64,000 nucleotides of DNA from JBDZVM01 sp040255675 (GTDB lineage: Bacteria > Actinomycetota > Actinomycetes > Acidothermales > Acidothermaceae): contig JBDZVM010000019.1 in assembly GCA_040255675.1 (NCBI GenBank), forward strand, positions 1 through 64,000, read 5' to 3'. Both the position numbers and the translations under genes were made by a program. The notes under the pieces are model-generated. The model was given only the letters and a program-made list of their open reading frames with translations, was not told the DNA's origin and did not search any database. This document shows, piece after piece, positions 1 to 9,168 of this stretch. Position 1 is the first letter of the stretch; the number at the start of each line of letters is the position of its first letter.

Positions 1-61
1 TCGTCCATGACCACACCGTAACCACCACCACCGACACTTCCAGCCGAGCACAAAACCGCCA

Positions 62-75
62 CGTTCAGCTGACCG
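62..75. repeat. Degenerate copy of 14-bp palindrome
   Basis: CGTTCAGCTGACCG, one mismatch from the perfect palindrome CGTTCAGCTGAACG found at 21208, 21962 and 24265. It lies in the non-coding stretch before gcvT. Function unknown. Confidence 0.5.
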
Positions 76-161
76 CGAGAGCTCAGGCGCGAGCTTGGTA
101 ACCCACAGTGGGCCTTGGTCGCCAAGGCGCCGTCGATTCTGGCGCGACGGGTAGCGCGACG

Positions 162-175
162 CGTTCGGCTGAACG
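162..175. repeat. Degenerate copy of 14-bp palindrome
   Basis: CGTTCGGCTGAACG, one base from the perfect palindrome seen three times near 21-24 kb. It sits 87 bases after a similar near-copy and 35 bases before the gcvT start. It could be a dispersed repeat or a regulator site; nothing in the sequence decides. Confidence 0.5.
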
Positions 176-210
176 CGCGGGCGGGCGTGCGTCACGGTAA
201 CGTCCGTCAC

Positions 211-1314
211 ATGCCTGAGACGCCGCTGCACTCGCCGCTCCACGACCGCCACGTCGCGCTCGCCGCCAAGATGGGCGAGTTCGGCGGCTGGGAGATGCCG
301 CTCGAATACGCCGGCGGGGGAGTGGTGGCCGAACATGCCGCCGTCCGCGAAAACGTGGGCGTGTTCGACGTGTCGCACCTCGGCAAGGCCGCGGTCAGGG
401 GCGAGGGCGCCGCGAATTTCGTGAACGCGACGCTCACCAACGACCTCGGCCGTATCGAGCCGGGCAAGGCGCAGTACACGTTGTGTTGCGACGACGAGAC
501 GGGCGGGGTCGTCGACGACCTCATCGTGTACTTGCGCGGTGACGACGACGTATTCCTTATCCCGAACGCGGCGAACACCGCCGAGGTTGTGCGGCGCTTA
601 CAAGCGGTAGCGCCGGACGGCGTCGAGGTCAACAATCTGCACCGAGACTTCGCCGTTATCGCGGTCCAAGGCCCACGGTCGAAGGAATTGCTCGATGTGG
701 CGGGGCTTTCTCCGGAGCTCGAATACATGTCGTTCGCGGACGTCGAGTGGCGAGGCGTTTTCGTCACGCTTTGCCGCTCCGGCTACACGGGCGAGCGCGG
801 TTACGAACTTGTCGTCTCGAAAGACGATGCCGACGAGGTATGGCAGCGGATTTTCCAAGCGGGAAAGGGTTTCGGCGTCCGGGCTTGTGGTCTCGGTGCG
901 CGCGACACGTTGCGCACAGAGATGGGATATCCGCTGCACGGGCACGACCTTTCTCTCGACATCACGCCAAATCAGGCGCGTGTCGGCTGGGCGGTCGGTT
1001 GGAAGAAGCCGGCGTTTTGGGGTCGCGACGTGCTTCTCGCCGAACGCGCAACGGGGCCGCGCCGTGTGCTGCGCGGTCTGGAAGCGCTCGACCGCGGCAT
1101 TCCGCGGCCACACATGACCGTGCTGGCCAACGGTGACGACGTCGGAGAAGTGACGAGCGGAACGTTCTCGCCGACGAAACGCGTCGGCATCGCGCTCGCG
1201 TTGCTGCGGCCCGACATCGATGTTGGCGCGCAGGTCGAGGTCGACGTGCGCGGTAGGCCGTGCGCGATGAGAGTTGTCAAACCGCCTTTTGTGGAAAGGA
1301 ATCCGAGCGCATGA
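211..1314 (+). CDS. gcvT: Glycine cleavage system T protein (aminomethyltransferase)
   Basis: A 367-residue protein of normal GcvT length. The family transfers the aminomethyl group from lipoyl-H protein to tetrahydrofolate, releasing ammonia. The N-terminus runs LHDRHV..GEFGGWEMPLEY, and the diagnostic SGYTGERGYELVV lies near residue 195. The ATG at 211 is preferred over an upstream in-frame GTG at 115: the family begins here, and a TAACGT -10 box at 198-203 would put transcription start at the ATG (leaderless). The stop overlaps the next start by four bases. No gcvH or gcvP is visible. M. tuberculosis gcvT lies in the same relative position beyond cobT/cobS. Confidence 0.9.
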   Translation: MPETPLHSPLHDRHVALAAKMGEFGGWEMPLEYAGGGVVAEHAAVRENVGVFDVSHLGKAAVRGEGAANFVNATLTNDLGRIEPGKAQYTLCCDDETGGVVDDLIVYLRGDDDVFLIPNAANTAEVVRRLQAVAPDGVEVNNLHRDFAVIAVQGPRSKELLDVAGLSPELEYMSFADVEWRGVFVTLCRSGYTGERGYELVVSKDDADEVWQRIFQAGKGFGVRACGLGARDTLRTEMGYPLHGHDLSLDITPNQARVGWAVGWKKPAFWGRDVLLAERATGPRRVLRGLEALDRGIPRPHMTVLANGDDVGEVTSGTFSPTKRVGIALALLRPDIDVGAQVEVDVRGRPCAMRVVKPPFVERNPSA

Positions 1315-1826
1315 CCGCGGAGCCGCGCGTCGTCCTGATCGGCATGATGGGTGCCGGGAAATCGACTGTCGGTCACGCGATATCGGCTCTCACCGGGTGG
1401 CCGTACGTCGACAACGACGAGGTCGTCGAGCAGATCACCGGATTGCGCACCCGCGACCTGCTGCAACAGCGCGGCGAGCAGGCGATGCGCGACGCGGAGT
1501 CCGCCGCGGTCGACAAGGTGCTCGCCATGGACGCTCCTGTTGTCGCGTGCGCCGCCGCCGGTGTCGTTGCCGACGATGCCGTAACCACCCGGTTGCACGC
1601 GGGCGCGTTCGTCGTCTATTTACGGGCGAAAATCGAGACGCTCGTCGGTCGGGTGACCGGTACGTATCGCCCCTGGCTCGGCACCGACCCGGCCGCGGCG
1701 CTGCGCGCGTTGTATCAGGGTCGCGAACCGCGTTACGAAAAACTTGCCCATCTTGTCGTCGACGTCGACGACAAGGCACCTGACGACATTGCTCGCCAGA
1801 TCGTAGACGCGGCAAAGACATCGTGA
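1311..1826 (+). CDS. Shikimate-kinase-like nucleotide kinase
   Basis: A 171-residue P-loop kinase with Walker A GMMGAGKST at residues 10-18 and the DND acidic motif of shikimate kinase near residue 34. True shikimate kinases carry a Gly-Gly-Gly motif that binds shikimate; here the equivalent strand reads VACAAAGVV. No aro genes flank it (class II DAHP synthase is 46 kb away). It may therefore be a diverged paralogue acting on another small hydroxylated substrate. Translation is probably coupled to gcvT through an ATGA overlap. Confidence 0.7.
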   Translation: MTAEPRVVLIGMMGAGKSTVGHAISALTGWPYVDNDEVVEQITGLRTRDLLQQRGEQAMRDAESAAVDKVLAMDAPVVACAAAGVVADDAVTTRLHAGAFVVYLRAKIETLVGRVTGTYRPWLGTDPAAALRALYQGREPRYEKLAHLVVDVDDKAPDDIARQIVDAAKTS

Positions 1827-1831
1827 AAAGC

Positions 1832-1869
1832 GCGGGTTCTCGCCACCGGCAGTGGTGGCGAGAACCCGC
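1832..1869. terminator. Strong hairpin between convergent genes
   Basis: A perfect 16-bp stem, GCGGGTTCTCGCCACC and its complement, with a 6-base loop. It lies between the convergent kinase-like gene and the toxin-like gene. On the minus strand the stem is followed by TTTT, so it should work best as the terminator of the toxin-like gene and probably serves both directions. Confidence 0.85.
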
Positions 1870-1884
1870 TTACGGTTTCCGCGA

Positions 1885-3051
1885 TCAGGCGGCCGACACC
1901 TGGTTGTAGTAGGTGATGATGTCGACCGTTTGGCCTTGCGCCAGCGTGGATCCGACCTGGCTGCTCGACATACCGTATTCGAGCGAGGCGTTGTTGACCT
2001 GCAGGTCGAGGACGAGGCTGCCTGCCTGCTCGTAGGCGGCGTCCCACTCTTGGATGGCGTCAGCGACGTCGTTGGCGACCGCCTGGAACGCCTTGGAGCT
2101 GGCGTCCGAACTGGCGGTTTGAATGTCGGTGATGGCCGCCTGGACGTCGGCCTCCAGGGTTTGCCACGCCTGCAACACCGCCTGCAGATCGCTTTCAACC
2201 GCGACCGTTCCGTTTGCCATGTCGGTGTAGTTCTGCGCGAGCACCTGCAGCGTCGCGACGTCGGCGGTGAGGCCGCTGATGGCGGTCTGGTCGGCGTCGA
2301 TGGCGGCTTTGTCGGCCTTGATTTGCATGGCGTCGAGCGCGATGTAGGTGGTCGCGACGGCCACCGCGGGGCCAAGCACGAACCACGTCAACGCGCCAAC
2401 CGGCCACAGCGCGATCGTGGCGACGACGCCCATCGTGAGGGCGACGCCGTCCGCGATCGACAGCGCGATGATCGACGCGGTGAGGCTCTTGATGTCGGCT
2501 TGCAGTCGCTCGATGTCTTGCTTGAGTTTGTCGATTTGCGCTTGGTCAGCGTTCGCGTCTTGAGCAGATTTTTGCGCGATCGCCGTCAGCTGGGCGGCCA
2601 TGTCGGGCAACTTGTCTTTGAAATTGGAGATTTGGGTGACCGCTCCGCTGATGAACGTGATGACGATGTTGAGCTGGGTAGACAGCGTTTTCAAGTCGTT
2701 CTCGAGCAGTTGCAGAGCCGTTTGATCCGACGGATTGTTGACGAGCGTGTTCGCTTGTGCGGCGGCGTCCGCGAGCACGTTGCTGATGACCGAGTTGTAG
2801 CTTTGCACTTCCTGCGGAACATTGAGCAGCCGAGCCATCACGTTGTTAACCCAGTTCAGCGCGTCGCCCGTCGCTTGCTCGTAGGCCGCGACGTAGTCGT
2901 TCCAGTCGGGCGGATACGTGTTCAGCGTCGGCAGTTTCGACGTCAGCACGCTTGTCATTTGCGTGTTGACGGCCACGACCGATTGCTTGTAGCTGTTTTG
3001 CGTGTACGCCAGACCCTTGGCGTTGCGGTTAATAGCGGTGGCAAGTTTCAT
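1885..3051 (-). CDS. Alpha-helical pore-forming-toxin-like protein (HBL/NHE, ClyA-type)
   Basis: A 388-residue, almost wholly alpha-helical protein rich in Gln, Asp and Ala. Long heptad-like helices flank one strongly hydrophobic segment at about residues 188-238 (IIALSIADGVALTMGVVATI onward). This layout of helical bundle plus hydrophobic head hairpin is that of the HBL/NHE enterotoxin, XaxA/YaxA and ClyA superfamily of alpha-pore-forming toxins. No signal peptide is seen at MKLATAINRN. The ATG at 3051 has AAGGGA upstream; a longer in-frame ORF to 3240 lacks family-like sequence. No partner toxin subunit or immunity gene is next to it. Family assignment rests on architecture and recalled sequence likeness. 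Confidence 0.6.
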   Translation of the reverse strand: MKLATAINRNAKGLAYTQNSYKQSVVAVNTQMTSVLTSKLPTLNTYPPDWNDYVAAYEQATGDALNWVNNVMARLLNVPQEVQSYNSVISNVLADAAAQANTLVNNPSDQTALQLLENDLKTLSTQLNIVITFISGAVTQISNFKDKLPDMAAQLTAIAQKSAQDANADQAQIDKLKQDIERLQADIKSLTASIIALSIADGVALTMGVVATIALWPVGALTWFVLGPAVAVATTYIALDAMQIKADKAAIDADQTAISGLTADVATLQVLAQNYTDMANGTVAVESDLQAVLQAWQTLEADVQAAITDIQTASSDASSKAFQAVANDVADAIQEWDAAYEQAGSLVLDLQVNNASLEYGMSSSQVGSTLAQGQTVDIITYYNQVSAA

Positions 3052-3312
3052 ACGAGTTTCCCTTGTGTCGCGACGGTCACCCGCGGGCGATGGCGAGCGG
3101 GTGTCATGCCCCCGACAGCGCGGCGCCGACGCGTTACGGCGATGCGGGCGCGATCCGGTCTCGTGGACCATCCGCGGTTCTGTCGACCCGAGCCACCTGA
3201 CAGGCCCCCGATGCGTATGAAGATGCCTGTCAGCGTGCAATCGACACTTTAGCGACTAGAGCGAGCTATAGCACTCAATGTCGGGATTCTCTTTTGGCGT
3301 GTCTCTGCTTGA

Positions 3313-4056
3313 TCACGAAGGCGGTGAGGTCGCGAACACGATCAAGGTCGCCGCCGTCGCGATCTCGCAGAGGGCGCCGAGCACGTCTCCGGTGATGCCG
3401 CCCAGGCGGCGCCCGGCATGAACCCGGACGCCGAGAGCGACGGCGAGCGCGACGAGGACGGCGGCCACCCCCCGTACCTCGCCGAACAGGAAAGCGCCGA
3501 TGACGAGCGCGACCGTCCAGGATGCCGCGGCCGCGCGAGGCACGGTCCGCGCGACGAGTGCGCCCATTCCGTCGGGGCGGGCCGGAGGAATGCCCGGCAC
3601 GCAAGCCCACACCATGGCGACGCGACCCGTGACGATCGAGACGAGCAGCGTTTCGAAGCCGCGCCCGGCGGCCGCGCTAGCGTCGAGCGCGAGCACGTCG
3701 ACAAGCAGGCACAACGCCAATGCCGCGGCACCCAACGCCCCTATCGGCCCTTCGCTCATGATGTCCAAGGCCCGTGGCGCGGGCTTTCGCGAAGCCAGGC
3801 CGTCGACGGTGTCGGCAAGTCCGTCGAGATGCAGGCCCCGAGTCATCAACGCCAAGGTGATGACAGCGAGCACACACGCGAGTGGCGTCGGCACAATTCT
3901 CTTTGTTTCCAGCACAATACTGGCGGTCACGGCAAGCCCGATCCCGACGAACGGGCACCACAGCATCGCCAAGCCCGCGGTCTCACGGTCGATTCGCGCT
4001 GGCCGCGACGGCCAGATGGTGAATGTCGTCAGCGCGAGGCGCAACCCTTCAGGCAT
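3313..4056 (-). CDS. cobS: Adenosylcobinamide-GDP ribazoletransferase
   Basis: A 247-residue polytopic membrane protein that joins alpha-ribazole (phosphate) to adenosylcobinamide-GDP, the last step of cobalamin nucleotide-loop assembly. Family features seen: LTTFTIWP near the N-terminus, RGLHLDGLADTVDGL near residue 73 with the metal-binding Asp residues, and GGITGDVLGA near the C-terminus. It is the last gene of the riboswitch-led operon and overlaps cobT by eight bases. Confidence 0.93.
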   Translation of the reverse strand: MPEGLRLALTTFTIWPSRPARIDRETAGLAMLWCPFVGIGLAVTASIVLETKRIVPTPLACVLAVITLALMTRGLHLDGLADTVDGLASRKPAPRALDIMSEGPIGALGAAALALCLLVDVLALDASAAAGRGFETLLVSIVTGRVAMVWACVPGIPPARPDGMGALVARTVPRAAAASWTVALVIGAFLFGEVRGVAAVLVALAVALGVRVHAGRRLGGITGDVLGALCEIATAATLIVFATSPPS

Positions 4057-5104
4057 CGCGGTCGCTCACACCCGCTTCGTCGAAAGTCGCCATGCCCGCG
4101 AGGGTTTCCGCGGCGGAAACAATGAGCGGGACGGCGAGCAGCGCGCCCGTTCCTTCCCCGAGTCGCAGCCCGAGGTCGAGGAGCGGGTCGAGGCCCAGTG
4201 CCGCCAGCGCGTAGCCGTGCGCCGCCTCGGTCGACCGATGGCCGGCTATCCACCACGAACGGGCGCCGGTTGCCAGTTTTTCGGCGGCGAGCGCTGCCGC
4301 GCCCGACACGACGCCGTCGAGCACCACGGGTGTGCGCCGGATCGCGGCCTGCGCGAGAAACCCTGCCATGGCGGCAATATCAGCGCCGCCGATCGCGGCG
4401 AGCAGCGCCACGGGATCGGGCGCTACCGCGTGTCCGCGCTCGATGGCAGCGGCCACGATGACACGTTTGCGAGCGAGGGTCGCGTCGTCGACACCGGTGC
4501 CGCGCCCGGTGACCGCCCGCGCGTCGTTGTCGGTGAGCACGCCGACGAGCGCCGCGGCCGGCGTGGTGTTGCCGATGCCCATGTCGCCGGGGATCAGCAG
4601 GTCGGCCCCGGAATCGACTTCTTCGTCGGCGAGCTGCCGGCCCGCGGAAATGGCGTCTTCGCATTGCGTTCGGCTCAGCGCGTCTTCGACGTCGATGCGT
4701 CCCGAGGCCTTGCGGACACGCCATTTCGTGACGTCGGCCGGTAAATCGTCTATCGTGCCGCCGACGCCCATGTCGACCACTCGCACAGTGGCGCCGATCC
4801 CCGCCGCGAGCACGTTGACCGCGGCCCCGCCCGCCACGAAGTTGGCGACCATCTGCGCCGTGACCTCGCTCGGATAAGCGGAGACGCCGGCCGCGGCGAC
4901 GCCGTGGTCGGCGGCGAAGACGACGACCCGAACTCGCCGCGGCGGCTTCGGCGGACAGCAACCTTGAGTTGCCGCCAGCCAAACTGAGACCTTTTCGAGC
5001 CGCCCAAGAGCGCCGGTGGGTTTGGTCAGCCGGTGCTGCCGCGCGAGAGCTTGCTCTCGCGCGGCTTCGTCAAGCCCAGTGACAGCGGGAAATTCCAGAC
5101 TCAT
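4049..5104 (-). CDS. cobT: Nicotinate-nucleotide--dimethylbenzimidazole phosphoribosyltransferase
   Basis: A 351-residue enzyme that makes alpha-ribazole phosphate from dimethylbenzimidazole and nicotinate mononucleotide for CobS. Conserved blocks seen: RQHRLTKPTGALGRLE, VVFAADHGVAAAGVSAYP, the GDMGIGNTTPAAA substrate loop and LGLRLGEGTGA with the catalytic Glu close to the C-terminus. The ATG at 5104 overlaps the cobU stop (ATGA). Much longer upstream ORF extensions in this frame are antisense noise. Confidence 0.94.
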   Translation of the reverse strand: MSLEFPAVTGLDEAAREQALARQHRLTKPTGALGRLEKVSVWLAATQGCCPPKPPRRVRVVVFAADHGVAAAGVSAYPSEVTAQMVANFVAGGAAVNVLAAGIGATVRVVDMGVGGTIDDLPADVTKWRVRKASGRIDVEDALSRTQCEDAISAGRQLADEEVDSGADLLIPGDMGIGNTTPAAALVGVLTDNDARAVTGRGTGVDDATLARKRVIVAAAIERGHAVAPDPVALLAAIGGADIAAMAGFLAQAAIRRTPVVLDGVVSGAAALAAEKLATGARSWWIAGHRSTEAAHGYALAALGLDPLLDLGLRLGEGTGALLAVPLIVSAAETLAGMATFDEAGVSDRDA

Positions 5105-5682
5105 GAAAGCCTCGACACACCTTCCCCTTGAAGCAATGAACGGGCTATTCCGGCGGTCACCAGCAACACGTCGTCCGACTCGGCGGCGATGCGGGCGTTC
5201 AGGGCGCCGAGTTCGTCGCGAAATCGCCGTCCGCTCGCGTGTTCTGGCACGATTCCAGACCCGACCTCGTTGCTGACCGCCACCACCCGAGCCGCGGTCG
5301 TGCGCCACGCGTTGACAACGTCATTGACGGCCGCCGCGAGAGCGACGTCCGCGGCAGTCGAATCGTCGGGAGTCTGCCAGATTCCGGTGTGGTCCATGAC
5401 GCGCGACAGCCAGACGGTGAAGCAATCGATCAGCAGCGGGGGATCGGCCGGCCCGAACGAGCGAAGCAAATTCTCCAGATCAAGCGTCTCGAGCGTCGTC
5501 CACGATGCCGGACGACGCGCGGCGTGCGCCGCGACCCGCGCCGCCCACTCGGGATCGTCGCCGCTATCGTCCGACGTCGCCACGTAGACGACCGTGGGCT
5601 CGCTCGCAAGTAAACGTTCGGCGGTGAACGACTTTCCAGACCGCGCCCCACCGAGCACGAGAATGCGACGTGGTTGCGGCAT
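5101..5682 (-). CDS. cobU: Bifunctional adenosylcobinamide kinase / adenosylcobinamide-phosphate guanylyltransferase
   Basis: A 193-residue CobU/CobP protein that phosphorylates adenosylcobinamide and adds GMP, giving the substrate of CobS. The P-loop GGARSGKS is at about residues 9-16, and VVAVSNEVGSGIVPE near residue 125 is the family's guanylylation region. The start overlaps the S-component stop by one base (TGATG). With cobT and cobS it forms a complete loop-assembly set; no corrin-ring genes are present, so the locus points to salvage of imported corrinoid. Confidence 0.93.
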   Translation of the reverse strand: MPQPRRILVLGGARSGKSFTAERLLASEPTVVYVATSDDSGDDPEWAARVAAHAARRPASWTTLETLDLENLLRSFGPADPPLLIDCFTVWLSRVMDHTGIWQTPDDSTAADVALAAAVNDVVNAWRTTAARVVAVSNEVGSGIVPEHASGRRFRDELGALNARIAAESDDVLLVTAGIARSLLQGEGVSRLS

Positions 5683-6494
5683 CAGTGGCCTTCCTCGAAC
5701 CGTACGGCAGTGCCGAACGCGGCTTTTCGCGCCGCTCGCCGCAATGCCGAAATCACCGGGCGGCCGGCGATCAGCACGAGCGCGGCGTTGGCCAGGGCGC
5801 GCGGAATGTCCCAGCCGAGCGAGGTCGCGAGATAGAACGCGAAGAAGTGATGCGCTTGGGTGAGCCAATCGGCGCCCGGCACGTAGGAGATTTCGGGCGA
5901 CAAGCCGGTCGTGGTGAACGGCCAGAACCACAAGTCTGTTATGGCGCCGTAAAGCAGACCGGAAAGCGCCCCGTACACCGCGAGGAGCACGATTTCGAGC
6001 CGACCGCCGATACGTGGAAGGCAGCTGGCGAACAGGCCCACCCATCCGGCGGCCAGCATTTGAAAGGGCAGCCACGGCCCGACTCCACCGGTCAACAAGG
6101 CACTTCCGAACAACGTGAGCGCGCCGAGCACGAAACCGAAGCCGCGACCTAACACGCGGCCCGCCGGCATCAGCAAGAAAAACACCGGTGAGGCGCCCGT
6201 GACGTCGCCGCCGATCGTGCGTAGGGCAGCGCCGCACGCGGCTAGCACGCCGAGCAGAGCGATGGCCTTCGAATCGATGCCACCTTCGACCAGTTCGGCC
6301 AGCACAACAATGAGCAGTAAAGGCAAGACCGCGACGAAAATCCACGGTGCGTCGGTAGCGTGTGCCGCGCCCGCGGACGCCGGCGCGCGCAGCAAGAACG
6401 GCCACCCGAACGCGAGCACGCCGACGACGCTGGCGACGACGAGCGCGATCGTCGACTTCGCCCGAACCCTAATGGGCGAGACCACGGTGCTCAT
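5682..6494 (-). CDS. ECF transporter substrate-binding (S) component, probably for corrinoid
   Basis: A 270-residue membrane protein with about six hydrophobic segments. It carries GGDVTGASPVFFLLMPAGR and GGVGPWLPFQMLAAGWVG, sequence typical of ECF S components near cobalamin genes in Actinobacteria. It overlaps the ATPase gene by four bases and cobU by one. The substrate is inferred from the B12 riboswitch and the cobUTS neighbours; sequence alone would not separate corrinoid from cobalt or another vitamin. Confidence 0.8.
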   Translation of the reverse strand: MSTVVSPIRVRAKSTIALVVASVVGVLAFGWPFLLRAPASAGAAHATDAPWIFVAVLPLLLIVVLAELVEGGIDSKAIALLGVLAACGAALRTIGGDVTGASPVFFLLMPAGRVLGRGFGFVLGALTLFGSALLTGGVGPWLPFQMLAAGWVGLFASCLPRIGGRLEIVLLAVYGALSGLLYGAITDLWFWPFTTTGLSPEISYVPGADWLTQAHHFFAFYLATSLGWDIPRALANAALVLIAGRPVISALRRAARKAAFGTAVRFEEGH

Positions 6495-8074
6495 CGCGCG
6501 GCCGCTTCGAGACTCGCCCGAACCTGGCTCACCGTGAGCCATGGCAGTGGATGCAAAATCTTCGAAACCTGCGGCGCGAACGCGGGCGACGCCGTCACCA
6601 CCTCGCTGGTGGGCCCGTCTGCCACGATCTCGCCGTCGGCGAGCACCGCCGTGCGGGTCGCTACATCGGCCGCCAACTCGACGTCGTGTGTCGCGATGAC
6701 GATCGCCGTCCCGGTCGCCGCGCGCTCGCGCAACACCGCGACAAGGCGTGCCTTCGCCGGGTAGTCGAGCCCGCGGGTCGGTTCGTCGAGAAGCAGAACT
6801 TTCGGTTCCGTCGCGAGAATCACTGACAGGGCAAGGGCCAAACGTTGCCCTTCCGACAGGTCGCGCGGATGCATGGTGCCGTCGATGCCGGGGGAGAGCC
6901 GATCCAGCAATTGCCGCGCGCCCGCCGGCAACTCGTCGTCGATCGTGTCGGCGCAAAACAAGTCGGACGGCTCTTGTGGAACCAACCCGACGTCGCGGAT
7001 GACCTCGGACGCCGACCGGCGATGCGGTTCGTGGCCGGCGACCTCGACTCTGCCGGCGGCAGGCGCGAAAAGGCCGACGAGGTGCGCGAGCAGTGTCGAC
7101 TTGCCCGCGCCATTACGGCCCATCAACGCGACAATTTCCCCTTGGGCCACTGAGAAATCGATGCCTCGCAAGGCGAGCACGTTGCCATACCGGGCCACCA
7201 ATCTGTGCGCGACGACCACGGTGTCGCGCGCCTGCGACGAAAAGAGACTTGGAATTCGCAGTGCGGCTAGTTGTTTTCGCAAGGGTTCGGCAACGCGTCG
7301 AGCGTCTCGAATCGAGAGCGGCAGCGGTTGCCAGTTAGCCAATCGGCCCAGCTCGACCACGGGCGGAGCAACGACTGCGCGCGCCATCGTCGATGACGGG
7401 GTGCCGTCAACCACGACACCGCCCGGCTGAACCTCAAGGATTCGGTCGGCGTATTGCACGACCCGTTCGAGCCGGTGCTCCGCCATCACGACAGTGATGC
7501 CGAGGTCGTGCACGAGTCGGGTCAACGTCGCCAACACGTCTTCCGCGGCGGGAGGATCGAGCGCCGACGTGGGCTCGTCGAGCACCAGCACCCGCGGGCC
7601 GGCCGTGAGCACCGATCCGATCGCGACGCGCTGTTGCTGTCCGGCCGAAAGTTCGACGAGCGATCGATCGCGAAACGGCGTGAGGCCAAACGAATCCAGA
7701 ATGTCTTCGGTGCGCCGTCGCATCACCGCCGGATCGACGCCTAGTGATTCCATCGCGTAGGCAAGCTCTTCTTCGACCGTGTCGGTCACGAAACCCGCGA
7801 GTGGGTTTTGGCCGACGTAGCCGACGACGTCCGCTAACTCGCGCGGCGGATTCGTACGAGTGTCACGGGCGTCGACACTCACCCGACCGGTGAGTGTGCC
7901 GCCGGTGAAGTGCGGCACCAATCCGTTGACAGCCCTTAGTAACGTCGACTTTCCGGCACCGGTCGCACCGATGACGAGCACCAACTCGCCGTCGGGAATG
8001 GCCAGGTCGACATCGCGCAGCGTCGGCTCGGCGGCCTCGGCGTACCTGAAAGACACGTGGTCGAACTCAATCAT
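6491..8074 (-). CDS. Fused ECF transporter ATPase (EcfA1-EcfA2)
   Basis: A 527-residue protein with two complete ABC ATPase domains. Domain 1 has Walker A GATGAGKST, signature LSAGQQQR and Walker B VLVLDEPTS. Domain 2 has GRNGAGKST, signature LSEGQRLALA and VLLLDEPTR. Most ECF systems use two separate ATPase subunits; here both are on one chain. It drives the transporter with the adjacent T and S components and overlaps both genes by four bases. Confidence 0.92.
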   Translation of the reverse strand: MIEFDHVSFRYAEAAEPTLRDVDLAIPDGELVLVIGATGAGKSTLLRAVNGLVPHFTGGTLTGRVSVDARDTRTNPPRELADVVGYVGQNPLAGFVTDTVEEELAYAMESLGVDPAVMRRRTEDILDSFGLTPFRDRSLVELSAGQQQRVAIGSVLTAGPRVLVLDEPTSALDPPAAEDVLATLTRLVHDLGITVVMAEHRLERVVQYADRILEVQPGGVVVDGTPSSTMARAVVAPPVVELGRLANWQPLPLSIRDARRVAEPLRKQLAALRIPSLFSSQARDTVVVAHRLVARYGNVLALRGIDFSVAQGEIVALMGRNGAGKSTLLAHLVGLFAPAAGRVEVAGHEPHRRSASEVIRDVGLVPQEPSDLFCADTIDDELPAGARQLLDRLSPGIDGTMHPRDLSEGQRLALALSVILATEPKVLLLDEPTRGLDYPAKARLVAVLRERAATGTAIVIATHDVELAADVATRTAVLADGEIVADGPTSEVVTASPAFAPQVSKILHPLPWLTVSQVRASLEAAAR

Positions 8075-9168
8075 CGGCCGGCCTCCACAAGCCGCATCGG
8101 CACGGCCGGCGAAACGGTTTGCGGGAGCGCGGGCGTGAGCCACGCGGGAAGCAACGCGAAGCCGGTTGCCAGCAAGACTGGCCACGGAAGAGCCGGAGCC
8201 GCGATCGGATACGTGCTCGTGTGCAACGAGCCCGGCTCTATCCAGCCGGCGACGATAACGCCGAACGCGGCCGCCACACCGCACGCGACGGTCAGCCATT
8301 CAGCGGAATCCCAAGAATCAGGGCGGTAACGCGAGCGCACGTTGCCACGTCGTCCGAACAGCACCGCGGCACATGCGATTCCGGTGCCCGCGAGCAACAA
8401 GGGCACGCCAACGACGGGGGGAGCGCCCGTCGTCAGCAGGCCGTAACTCGCCACCGCGACCGCCAACAGGCCGGCGAGCATCATGCCCGTCGTGAATCGA
8501 CGGCGGGCACGCGAAACATCGCCTCGACGCCCGAACCCCCGCGAATCCATCGCCGCCGCAAGGTCGATCGACTTCTCGAGGGCGTCTTGCAAAACCGGCA
8601 ACGCGACACCCGCCCAGCCGCGAATACCGGACGCCGAAACCCCGCGCAACCGCCGGGCACGCCGAATCCGCGTCGCCGCATGTACGAGTTGCGGCGCGAA
8701 CGACATCGCGACGGTGACCGCGACACCGAGTTCGTAGAGCGCCCCCGGAACTGCCTTCAACAACCGGCGCGGGCTGGCCAACGAGTTCGCCGCGCCGATG
8801 CACATCAACAGCGCGGCAAGCTGCATGCCGCCGTACGTTGCCGAGAGCAGTGCCTGCGCGGTGACCGGCCCCCCGATTCGCAGCCCGGCCATGAATGATG
8901 GCAGCGGAATGCTCGGCAGCCGCAGCAACGTGTCGCCGGGCAACGTGCTGCCGAACACCACCTCGAAGACGAGTCGTATGCCGAGCACGAAAATTCCTAA
9001 CCGTACGAAGAAACCGAAGGCCCGACCCGAGCGCCTGTTGGCGACGACGAATGAGGTGGCGCCGATTAACAACGCCAAGACGACGGGGTTCGTCGTGCGA
9101 GTAGCGGCTGTCGCGATGGCCAACGCCCACGCCCACCACGCGCCCGGATGAAGTGCCCCGCGGGTCAT
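8071..9168 (-). CDS. ecfT: ECF transporter transmembrane (T) component
   Basis: A 365-residue CbiQ/EcfT-family membrane protein with hydrophobic segments at both ends. The cytoplasmic coupling region carries the Ala-Arg-Gly type motif as SIDLAAAMDSRGFGRRG (about residues 195-211), by which EcfT contacts the ATPases. It is longer than a typical 260-residue EcfT because of extra C-terminal membrane segments (about residues 240-340). Its start overlaps the upstream surface-protein gene by four bases. Confidence 0.88.
   Translation of the reverse strand: MTRGALHPGAWWAWALAIATAATRTTNPVVLALLIGATSFVVANRRSGRAFGFFVRLGIFVLGIRLVFEVVFGSTLPGDTLLRLPSIPLPSFMAGLRIGGPVTAQALLSATYGGMQLAALLMCIGAANSLASPRRLLKAVPGALYELGVAVTVAMSFAPQLVHAATRIRRARRLRGVSASGIRGWAGVALPVLQDALEKSIDLAAAMDSRGFGRRGDVSRARRRFTTGMMLAGLLAVAVASYGLLTTGAPPVVGVPLLLAGTGIACAAVLFGRRGNVRSRYRPDSWDSAEWLTVACGVAAAFGVIVAGWIEPGSLHTSTYPIAAPALPWPVLLATGFALLPAWLTPALPQTVSPAVPMRLVEAGR

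Noticed and set aside
1852..3252. Long plus-strand open frame opposite the toxin-like gene
   Set aside because: Arg/Val/Asp-rich mirror sequence without family likeness; the minus-strand protein has a ribosome-binding site and clear architecture.
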